The notes under the pieces: model-generated | Told to the model about the DNA's origin: nothing | The model's database searches: none | Seen by the model: only the letters and a program-made list of their open reading frames with translations | Translations under genes and position numbers: made by a program | Assembly (NCBI GenBank): GCA_005116965.1 | Contig: SWDG01000025.1 | Span: forward strand, 16,344-80,343 | DNA: 64,000 bases | Source: Nitrospira sp. | GTDB lineage: Bacteria > Nitrospirota > Nitrospiria > Nitrospirales > Nitrospiraceae | Direction of reading: 5' to 3' | In this document: piece by piece, positions 28,244-35,111 of the stretch | How the letters are laid out: every line of letters starts with the position of its first letter | How positions within the stretch are numbered: position 1 is the first letter of the stretch

Positions 28244-28793
28244 TCTCACCATAGGTTTTCGAAATGATTTATTCCTTGCCAGACACGAGGCGTTCCATCA
28301 GAAGCGAGCGGGCCTACGCCTTGACCGATGGAATAGAGACTCTCACAAACCGTTCCCCCCTCAGAAAAGGATACGATTGTGCCTGCGACCAGCCATTTGG
28401 CTCTGGCCTTGAGAAATTGGTCTCTGGATCTTTTCCCCCATCCACTGGAGCCGTCTTTTCTTCTTTATCCCCTTGACAGAGACGAAACCTTGCTCCTGTT
28501 GGTGAGAGCCATCATCCCCAGAAAAGTGTCGAACCTGTGGATAGCCATGGGATTACTAACAAGATCTCCGCTACCAGCGAGGCCTGATTGAGTGATCTCA
28601 AGAAATATTTCTAGGAATATGCAAGAAAGTAAGGAACTTAGATATGTACCACCATTACTGGTGGTATCATCGCATCGTGGCGGATGCCTAAAAAATGGGC
28701 GATTTGATGAATCCACACGCCATTCGCGCTATCTTTCGTAGAATACCGTGACTTGTTCACAATGTTATCCACAGAAGATGTGGAATGAGATTT
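28244..28793. other. intergenic region with DnaA-box-like sites
   Basis: It holds a perfect DnaA box TTATCCACA (28765-28773), a one-mismatch box TTGTTCACA twelve bases before it (28753-28761), and an inverted TGTGGATAG (28536-28544). Between them is an AT-rich stretch (28595-28650) with the palindrome AGAAATATTTCT (28601-28612) and a 7-bp hairpin (28647-28666). No coding frame is convincing. Confidence 0.45.
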
Positions 28794-29285
28794 CTATCTG
28801 TGGCGAGCAGGCCTCGTGGATTTCCATTTCCACGGCGGGATGGGATTAGGCTCGGACCACAGGCCTGTCCCTGCGGCTCTGGCCAGCTCTTCCATATCTT
28901 TCAGGGCTTGATCGCCGGACCCTCCTGGATGCACCCAGGCCAGTCCTTCCTTGACCAGCTCATGGGCCATCTGTCGTCCATCCGGTAGTAGGATATCGAC
29001 GGTCATCCGACCTTGCCGATCCCGCTTCAAGTCTGGCACGACCACTTCACGGTTGGCGATATAGGCAGCTGTGGCACGTTTCGCCTGTTTCCCATAGGGC
29101 TGTTTCAGCTCGGGACAATCCACCCCGCGAAGATACACTATATCCCTTCGGCCTTGATGGTAGATGGTGAGACGATCTCCTTCGTGGACGATCAAGACCC
29201 GCGCGACGAAGTCGGCCTCGGCAAGCGCAGGAGCGATGATGGCCGATACCAGCACCAGGCCAATGGTGATGCAACGCGTCATCAT
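28794..29285 (-). CDS. secreted thermonuclease-family (SNase) nuclease
   Basis: Calcium-dependent staphylococcal-nuclease fold, cutting DNA or RNA. The start was taken at ATG 29285, which gives a signal peptide (MMTRCITIGLVLVSAIIAPALA). The active-site residues are in place: Asp in HEGDRLTI, Arg, Asp and Glu in LRGVDCPEL, and the second Arg in DRQGRMTVDI. The C-terminal SNase helix (AHELVKEGLAWVH) is intact. A longer frame upstream adds 38 residues without signal character. At 163 aa it is standard for bacterial secreted SNases. Confidence 0.88.
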   Translation of the reverse strand: MMTRCITIGLVLVSAIIAPALAEADFVARVLIVHEGDRLTIYHQGRRDIVYLRGVDCPELKQPYGKQAKRATAAYIANREVVVPDLKRDRQGRMTVDILLPDGRQMAHELVKEGLAWVHPGGSGDQALKDMEELARAAGTGLWSEPNPIPPWKWKSTRPARHR

Positions 29286-29673
29286 GACTGCATATGCTAC
29301 CGCCAGCAGCCCATTCGACCAATCATTTCTGAGTTTTACTACAGCGCGGCGTCCCGCTTTGAGTACAGATACAAGATGGCCTTGCGAGGAATGCGTCAAA
29401 CCCTCACGACCCTCCTGTCGGCTGACGGTCCTGCCCTCCCCGAGTGCCCAGGGTAGCTATTCCTGTATACACCTGTTAGGATGTCGCTGTTTCAGTGCGG
29501 AGGGCCTCGCATGAAACACGAATTTCAACGGCCTGTCACCGATGTTGTTCCTGCCGAGAATCTGATCGGAAGTCTGACCTGAGCCGTTTACCAACTACGT
29601 CTTCGGCCCTCTCCTTCCCCTCTGAAGTCCTTCTCGTGTCTCGGACAATGTCATTTTGGAAGGAGGAACCCCC
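29286..29673. other. intergenic region before the RRM gene
   Basis: Divergent promoter region of the nuclease and RRM genes. Short plus-strand frames overlap each other and look random. No hairpin of note. Confidence 0.35.
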
Positions 29674-30006
29674 ATGGGTTCAAAATTGTATGTCGGCGGA
29701 TTGCCCTACTCGGCAACCGAATCTCAACTCACCAGCCTGTTTGCGGAGCACGGCACGGTCGAATCGGCCCGCGTGATCGCGGACAAGTTCACGGGTCAAT
29801 CACGTGGATTCGGCTTCGTTGAAATGTCGACCGCCGAGGAAGCCAAGGCAGCCATCACTGCCCTGAACGGGTCACAGATGGACGGACGGTCATTGACCGT
29901 GAATGAAGCCAAGCCAATGGAGCCACGTTCCGGCGGTGGTGCGGGTGGAGGCGGCTCACGATTCGGTGGAGGTGGTGGTGGTGGGCGCGACCGCAACCGC
30001 TATTAA
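29674..30006 (+). CDS. glycine-rich RRM RNA-binding protein
   Basis: A single RNA-recognition motif with RNP2 (KLYVGGLPY, residues 4-12) and RNP1 (SRGFGFVEM, near residue 44), followed by a Gly-rich, Arg-rich tail (GGGGGGGRDRNRY). The family resembles cyanobacterial cold-induced Rbp proteins and is probably involved in RNA chaperoning under stress. An AGGAGG box lies seven bases before ATG. At 110 aa it is typical. A strong terminator follows. Confidence 0.95.
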   Translation: MGSKLYVGGLPYSATESQLTSLFAEHGTVESARVIADKFTGQSRGFGFVEMSTAEEAKAAITALNGSQMDGRSLTVNEAKPMEPRSGGGAGGGGSRFGGGGGGGRDRNRY

Positions 30007-30034
30007 TCCCGATACACATTCTGCCTGAATACGA

Positions 30035-30070
30035 AAGGGGCGCTTCACTCGAAGCGCCCCTTCAATTCTT
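30035..30070 (+). terminator. terminator of the RRM gene
   Basis: AAGGGGCGCTTC pairs perfectly with GAAGCGCCCCTT (12 bp, loop ACTC), followed by CAATTCTTTC. The left side has only a short A-run, so it works mainly on the plus strand. Confidence 0.85.
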
Positions 30071-30106
30071 TCGGAATGCCGTTTGCGTGGAACCTAACTC
30101 CTACGC

Positions 30107-30451
30107 TTATCCCCACGTACGGTGGACTTCGCTCACCTGCTCACCACCCTCAGTCTTGGCAATCACCCAGACCACATCATCAGGGATGGATACGACTTTG
30201 AGCTTCGCAGCATGCCCATCGGCAGCTTCCCGAAGTTCTTCCACTACACAAACCAGGCTCTCATCATCCCGCGGAATGAGCTTCCCATACTGATTCAGGC
30301 TCGGTTCCCGTGGCCCAGCTGCCTGAGGCCAATAGGACCCGCGATCCGTCTCCGCCAGCGCCTGCGGCTGACCTAGTTCACGCAGCCGAATCAGTGCCTT
30401 GTGGCTGATGCAGAATTCATCATAGCTCCGGTTGATCACGATTCGCTTCAT
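30107..30451 (-). CDS. uncharacterised 114-aa protein
   Basis: It begins MKRIVINRSYDEFCISH after a GAGGGAG box. A middle part DDESLVCVVEELREAADG and the ending VSIPDDVVWVIAKTEGGEQVSEVHRTW form a convincing alpha/beta domain. No membrane segment or signal. Proteins with this opening (strand, then SHKALIRLRELG) look like a conserved hypothetical family, but I cannot name it. The CsbD-like gene lies upstream on the same strand. Confidence 0.65.
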   Translation of the reverse strand: MKRIVINRSYDEFCISHKALIRLRELGQPQALAETDRGSYWPQAAGPREPSLNQYGKLIPRDDESLVCVVEELREAADGHAAKLKVVSIPDDVVWVIAKTEGGEQVSEVHRTWG

Positions 30452-30504
30452 GTTCGCTCCCTCAGAAAATACGGTCGTTTTCCTGCCGCCGAATAACTGT
30501 TCAC

Positions 30505-30747
30505 CTACACCGCCGGGGCTGCATCTTTATATCCGATATAGTTCCCCGTCCAATGCGAGTAGCGACGGTTCGCCCATGTCGCCACCTCATCTTTCTGGAG
30601 CTCCCCATACCGCTTCTGGATGACTGTCTCGAACCTGTAAAGATCTCCTTTAATTTCGATGAGATCAGCCTCCGTGATGTTCACCCACTTGGCCTTGAGC
30701 GGCGTTTTGAGTTGCTCCCAGAATTGCCCGAATTGCTCCTTATTCAT
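30505..30747 (-). CDS. CsbD-like stress protein (80 aa)
   Basis: A small helical protein of the CsbD type: MNKEQFGQFWEQLKTPLKAKW, then TEADLIEIKGDLYRFETVIQKRYG, matching the W-K...DL..I.G....Q..YG pattern. The start was taken at ATG 30747, where AAGGAG lies six bases upstream; the longer frame lacks a site. CsbD family members are general-stress proteins of unknown mechanism. Confidence 0.75.
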   Translation of the reverse strand: MNKEQFGQFWEQLKTPLKAKWVNITEADLIEIKGDLYRFETVIQKRYGELQKDEVATWANRRYSHWTGNYIGYKDAAPAV

Positions 30748-31265
30748 ATGGACTCCTTGGTGAGAAGATGAGGTCTCCACTCCTCTCGACGACAAGACGC
30801 CTCCGGCGTGCTCAGTAGAGAGACGAACGTGGAAACTCAGGCGCAGAAGCGGCGACGACCGGGGAATCAGACGCGCACGAACGGCATGGGAAGGAATCGC
30901 GCGAGGGATAAGATAGTCAGCGATGGCTTAGTACGTCATCCTAATAGCCTACAAGGCAGACTCAGGCTCTGTCAACGGAGACAAAGACGGGAAACACTCG
31001 CCCTTGACCAGGCTCTCATCAGGGCGTAGGGTGAGCACTGTACTCCCCGACCGCCTTCGTTTCGGAGGTGGTGCCCATGGTCTTTCGTCGAACTGAAATC
31101 CAACTGAGCAGAAACGGCACGTGTGGCCTTCTCTTCAGTTCGTTCCTCAGCAATCAGCTTGCCAGATTCCCTTCACCTCCAGTCTTTGTACGCGTGAGCC
31201 CAACGACCCTATTCCGATGTGACACGTCGCGTCCCTGCAATTGTCCAAGATGGTGAGAAGTCGCT
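30748..31265. other. intergenic region, no clear gene
   Basis: Several overlapping short frames with Arg/Ser-rich composition, none with a proper ribosome site. It probably contains the promoter of the CsbD-like gene on one side and of the regulator unit on the other. Confidence 0.35.
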
Positions 31266-31370
31266 ATGCCATCTCGCTACAACACCATCGATATCATTGT
31301 GGGTCACGTGAAGTACTTGCGGGACAAGATGCGAGTCAACTCTGAAACGAGGCGGCAAACCATGAAGTAG
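31266..31370 (+). CDS. possible 34-aa protein upstream of the regulator
   Basis: MPSRYNTIDIIVGHVKYLRDKMRVNSETRRQTMK reads as a basic amphipathic helix and has a GAGAAG box before its ATG. It ends sixteen bases before the response regulator, so it could be its leader cistron. No family is known and it may be chance. Confidence 0.35.
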   Translation: MPSRYNTIDIIVGHVKYLRDKMRVNSETRRQTMK

Positions 31371-31386
31371 CAGCGAGGGCAATCCT

Positions 31387-32106
31387 ATGACCGGCGAAAT
31401 GAAGGCGCTTCTTCGCCGCCAAGGAAACACCGGATCTCGTATCGATCGTGGCGTACACCCGAGGTCCATCCGACTGCTCATTGCTGAGACTCAACGACTG
31501 ATCAGACAAAGCCTGCGGCTGCTTCTGGAGCGAGAGCAAGATGTCGCCAGTGTGATTGAAGCGACGGATGGGCATGAGGCTTATCGCTTAGCACTGGAGC
31601 ATAAACCCGATATCGTCCTCCTCGACATCGACATGCCAGATCTCGACGTGGAGTTGGTGGCAAAACGCATCCATCACCGCTTGCCAAACACCAGAATCCT
31701 GCTGTTAGCCCGGTACGATGAAGACTCCCGGATAGTGGGAGCTATGCAAGCGGGAGCGTTTGGCTACATCCTCAAGGATACCGACTGGACGGACTTCCTC
31801 TGCATTATTAGGGCTGCCGCTCACGGAGAGCAGGCCGCATCGCCCGTGATGCCTGACCATGTCGTGCGAGCCGTTCCCGGTGCCGTTAAACATCCTCATG
31901 CTGAACACGGCAACTTGATCGCCAGCTTAACTGACCGAGAACAAGAGATACTGGCATGCGCCGCAGCCGGCCGAAGTAACAAGGAAATGGCCGACCAGCT
32001 CTGCGTCTCAGTCGAGACCGTCAAAACACACTTGCATCATATCTATCAAAAGCTCTCCGTCGGTGGCCGTGTCGAAGCCATTCTCACCTACCTCCGGGCT
32101 CAGTAA
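31387..32106 (+). CDS. LuxR/NarL-type response regulator
   Basis: The N-terminal receiver domain (about 28-145) has phospho-acceptor Asp in VLLDIDMPD near residue 80 and the switch Lys in YILKDTD. The usual acidic pair after the first strand is replaced by Glu-Thr (LLIAETQR), so metal binding may be altered. The C-terminal LuxR helix-turn-helix (about 175-238) is intact: LTDREQEILACAAAGRSNKEMADQL, then SVETVKTHLHHIYQKL. No kinase is adjacent. At 239 aa it carries a 25-residue N-terminal extension. Confidence 0.92.
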   Translation: MTGEMKALLRRQGNTGSRIDRGVHPRSIRLLIAETQRLIRQSLRLLLEREQDVASVIEATDGHEAYRLALEHKPDIVLLDIDMPDLDVELVAKRIHHRLPNTRILLLARYDEDSRIVGAMQAGAFGYILKDTDWTDFLCIIRAAAHGEQAASPVMPDHVVRAVPGAVKHPHAEHGNLIASLTDREQEILACAAAGRSNKEMADQLCVSVETVKTHLHHIYQKLSVGGRVEAILTYLRAQ

Positions 32107-32506
32107 CCATCCCGTTTTCAGGCGGCTTCGCTCTCACCCAATCCGTGTAGGCCACGAATCCTTCCTCTGATTTTTCCCTCTCGGACATTCCCTTTCCGCT
32201 TCATATCCGCAGTCTGTCGCTCTCGATGTGTGCCCAATGCGTGCCGATTCGCTATCATGGTTCTTGATATGGTATTCTTGATCAGTACGCACCCCGTTCT
32301 TCGCGCCTCCCTTCTCAGACCGCATTCGCGCGAACGATACCCTGGCGTAGGAATACCGTTACCTAATCCGCTAGCTGCTTGGCGGTAACGGTTCCTGGCA
32401 TATGCGTACGACAGGCCACACGTTTGCGGTCATTCCTAACTGAAGCAGGTCCGTACTCCCGCATCCCAGTACTCCCTGCCCTTGCAGTGAACCGGAAGGA
32501 GTCCCG
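32107..32506. other. intergenic region with weak inverted repeat
   Basis: A 9-bp inverted repeat ACCGTTACC/GGTAACGGT (32355-32363, 32384-32392) is the only structure seen. It lies between the regulator and a small gene and could be a regulatory or termination element. Confidence 0.35.
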
Positions 32507-32803
32507 ATGAGCCGTCTGAATCTACAACCTCTGATGACGTTTTCTGATGGGTCATATTTGGCAATCAGCACGGAATGTTCAAAGGAAGGTCACTTCTCGT
32601 GCTCAGTCTATACCGTCCTAGAAGAAGGGGATCGCACAGCCTTCCGCAACATTGCCAGCCACTTTCTCTCCGCATCCACCTGCTTGACAGCCCAAGAACA
32701 GGCCTATAGTTACACCCTCCGACTCTACCCTCGTGCAGCCGAGTCCATGAAGAAACCGCCGTACTTAATCTGGCATGGACCACAATCGTCAGAGCGCTCG
32801 TGA
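32507..32803 (+). CDS. uncharacterised 98-aa protein
   Basis: AAGGAG precedes the ATG by six bases. The sequence begins MSRLNLQPLMTFSDGSYLAI and contains three Cys (TECSK, FSCSVY, TCLT) and a helix AQEQAYSYTLRLYP. It is soluble, with no export signal. No family is recognised. It is one of several small proteins in this accessory stretch. Confidence 0.55.
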   Translation: MSRLNLQPLMTFSDGSYLAISTECSKEGHFSCSVYTVLEEGDRTAFRNIASHFLSASTCLTAQEQAYSYTLRLYPRAAESMKKPPYLIWHGPQSSERS

Positions 32804-33347
32804 CCTATCCTCTTAATTAAGCATGAGAGAACGCGTTCACACGAGCCATCTGGCAGGGACACAAGTCAGGCATCCGTGAACAACAGTGCACCACGCTGGG
32901 CAGACTCTCGCCGGTGATCTTTGATCCACACCAACGGCTTGGGGTGCTCATTGATCGTGCGCCAAGGTGGACCTTGATGGCAACCGCGTCCCGATTTAAT
33001 CCTCAGTCAGCAGAGCGAACCAGCATCCAGTAAGGTTCAGCGACGAGGCACGGGGCGGGGCGATAGGATTCGCAATCTAGATCGGCATATGGTAGAGTAC
33101 GGCTATAGGAGTCCTGAACCTCGCGCTCCTCCCTCCCTGTTTCGTTTCTGCGCGATTGTATTGATCAGTCTATGGCGAGCTTGTCGGACAACAACCTTTG
33201 TGTTCAAGGCATGAGTGGACGCGACGGAGGCTCCGATATCGACGTCGTCACGACCCTTCACCGTCACATGAAACACTGGAGCCCGGTGCAGGCTAAACAG
33301 GCCCTACTTGAGCAACCTTGTGCCCTCGCATCTAGGAGAAGACACAG
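32804..33347. other. intergenic region, possible 46-aa frame
   Basis: About 540 bases. One frame (33211-33351, MSGRDGGSDIDVVTTLHRHM...) is open but has no good ribosome site. No RNA gene or strong hairpin is visible. Confidence 0.35.
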
Positions 33348-33380
33348 ATGAATACCCACAATCAAAGTGATCGTCTATGA
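33348..33380 (+). CDS. possible 10-codon leader overlapping the next start
   Basis: MNTHNQSDRL, preceded by AGGAGAAG (33334-33341) seven bases upstream. Its stop TGA (33378-33380) overlaps the ATG of the following gene in an ATGA junction. The following gene has no ribosome site of its own, so translation is likely coupled through this leader. Confidence 0.45.
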   Translation: MNTHNQSDRL

Positions 33381-33763
33381 GTACCACTAAAACGAATCAA
33401 CAGCCATCCGTTGAGCGTTGGGTCCGCATCCCAGACGGTACGAAAGTACGTCATCGCTCGGAGGCCTATGATGGGGTCATTGACGGCTTAACGGAGATCG
33501 TCTCTGGATCGGAACGTAACCCGGACGGGAAAACGCAGTATCGCGTGAATGTGGGCGACAGTACACGACTGCTCGTCACAGAGAATCACCTCAATATTCT
33601 GGTTGACAACAAAAATATGGTTCTCCTCGCTCGTGAATCCGAACTTTATCGCCGCTCGGTCACCGACCGGCTCCGAGCGGTTTTTTCGGAAGATCGGTTC
33701 GTCACGACTGGAGGCAAAGTGCCTGCATCTAAAGTGCCTGCGTCTATCGAGAAGTCGCAGTGA
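33377..33763 (+). CDS. uncharacterised 128-aa protein
   Basis: It starts MSTTKTNQQPSVERWVRIPDGTKV. The middle is beta-rich (YRVNVGDSTRLLVTENHLNILV), like a small barrel or SH3-type domain, followed by a helical, Arg-rich segment. The C-terminus carries a short duplication KVPAS-KVPAS. No signal peptide or known family. It appears to be translated by coupling to the ten-codon leader. Confidence 0.6.
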   Translation: MSTTKTNQQPSVERWVRIPDGTKVRHRSEAYDGVIDGLTEIVSGSERNPDGKTQYRVNVGDSTRLLVTENHLNILVDNKNMVLLARESELYRRSVTDRLRAVFSEDRFVTTGGKVPASKVPASIEKSQ

Positions 33764-33824
33764 GTGAAAGATGGATATCCTACTACCCATTTCATAGGTT
33801 TCAATCTTAGACGATGGAGAAGCA

Positions 33825-34094
33825 ATGAATACATCATGGGGGACCAAAGCCCCACACCGGCGGAAGCGAGCTATTCTTCGAACCAAGGTCCGTTGGGAAA
33901 TGCTGGGACTTCAAGATCCTACCCAGTCGTCATTGGCACCGTCGATTGAGGACATTCGTCGCCAGATCACGTCCGCCGCAAGTCAGGGATTAAGCCCTGA
34001 TACACTCTCTCGCTCTCGCGAGAAAGAGGGACGCCAAAAACCTGGGTCCAAGGCGTCGACGGCTCCCCGCAAGCGCGGTACCACCTCGCAATAG
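33825..34094 (+). CDS. small basic protein (89 aa)
   Basis: ATG with GGAGA upstream. The product is strongly basic and partly disordered: HRRKRAILRTKVRWEML, then a helical IEDIRRQITSAASQGL and a Lys/Arg/Ser-rich tail. This suggests nucleic-acid binding, but no motif is recognised. It lies 38 bases before a second small basic protein with an unusual start. Confidence 0.5.
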   Translation: MNTSWGTKAPHRRKRAILRTKVRWEMLGLQDPTQSSLAPSIEDIRRQITSAASQGLSPDTLSRSREKEGRQKPGSKASTAPRKRGTTSQ

Positions 34095-34132
34095 CTTGAC
34101 CTAGGCGTGTCGCGCCTAAGAAGGAGGACATC

Positions 34133-34318
34133 ATCGGAGGAACAGGCAAAACCACACCCGCTAAACGGGACCGTGAGAAAGCACGTCTGCAGAAGCAACG
34201 GGACAAGGAAGAGCGCCGTGTGCAACGGAAGGCCGCCAAAGTCAACCGTCCTGAGCAAGAGGGTGAAGACCCTGACCTCGCGGGCTTACAATGGGGGCCT
34301 CAAGATCCGCTCTATTAA
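34133..34318 (+). CDS. 61-aa basic/acidic small protein with an ATC start
   Basis: A perfect AAGGAGG (34121-34127) stands five bases before ATC at 34133. The frame then reads GGTGKTTPAKRDREKARLQK, a charged helix of KQRDKEERRVQRKAAKVNR, and ends EDPDLAGLQWGPQDPLY. This Lys/Arg helix plus EDPDLAGxQWGPQ tail looks like a widespread small-protein type. The frame has no ATG, GTG or TTG after its upstream stop at 34097. A second ATC lies one codon earlier. The start is therefore ATC (or the gene is broken there). Confidence 0.6.
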   Translation: MGGTGKTTPAKRDREKARLQKQRDKEERRVQRKAAKVNRPEQEGEDPDLAGLQWGPQDPLY

Positions 34319-34488
34319 TGGACAGTCTGCACGTGGCATGATCTCCTCGGGAATGCCTGCTGACCGTAGCTCACTGAATCGAGGCCGTATGTTCTGAACT
34401 AGTACCTGACTCAGCACGGACAGGTTGCTCCATAAGGAGTCAGCATGTCGATGAGATAACTATCCCACTAAAATGATAAGGAGAAATC

Positions 34489-34572
34489 ATGGACGTCAAT
34501 ACCATCACATTTTTTTTTTTATTTATTGCGCTCGGGATCGGCGGTGTGATCGTATATCTAAAGGGCAAGTAG
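34489..34572 (+). CDS. 27-aa single-helix membrane microprotein with poly-T
   Basis: AAGGAG (34478-34483) stands five bases before the ATG. The product MDVNTITFFFLFIALGIGGV... ends YLKGK: one transmembrane helix with a basic end on the cytosolic side, the layout of small respiratory helper subunits. The codons for FFFL form a run of eleven T (34510-34520), where polymerase slippage would shift the frame. It has the same length as the microprotein at 6450. Confidence 0.55.
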   Translation: MDVNTITFFFLFIALGIGGVIVYLKGK

Positions 34573-34937
34573 CTTCACTCGTGCGATCCGTTCATTGCTG
34601 ACGATCTATTTTCTGATCAATGGCATCAGACTAGCAATGGTCTCACAATGATCGGCTCGCACTCCCCGGATAAGCCTCCACGACCCTAGAGGGGTGGTTC
34701 GTTCGGTTTGTTGGCCTTACTCTCCAAAGCAGGCTTTTCTTCTCCAAGAATGTGGAGACCACTCGCTCCACATTTCTCACTAACTTCATCGTTGCGACTT
34801 GCCGCAGAGGCAAACACCCTACACACGGCACCGGCAAGTTATTTCAGATAGAAATGAGAACCATGGGAGAGGTTTATCCACCGACGTCAATGACGAGACG
34901 ACGAAGAAGGATCGGTGGTATGGTACGAAATACGGTG
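34573..34937. other. intergenic region before tRNA-Thr
   Basis: No convincing gene. A one-mismatch DnaA-like TTATCCACC occurs near 34876. Confidence 0.35.
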
Positions 34938-35013
34938 TGGAGCCGGCGACCCGGATTGAACGGGCGACCTGCGGTTTACGAAACCGCTGCTCTACCAACT
35001 GAGCTACGCCGGC
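34938..35013 (-). tRNA. tRNA-Thr (anticodon CGT)
   Basis: Reverse strand. The acceptor GCCGGCG/CGCCGGC is followed by T and an encoded CCA. The anticodon stem GCGGT/ACCGC with loop TTCGTAA gives CGT. Confidence 0.96.
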
Positions 35014-35111
35014 ACCTGGGTGAGACAGACGGGGGGAGTGAATCTCAGTCGGGCATGATAACGGCCACCGACGAGCCTGTCAATAAAGCAGATTGGACTC
35101 ACCCAATATTC

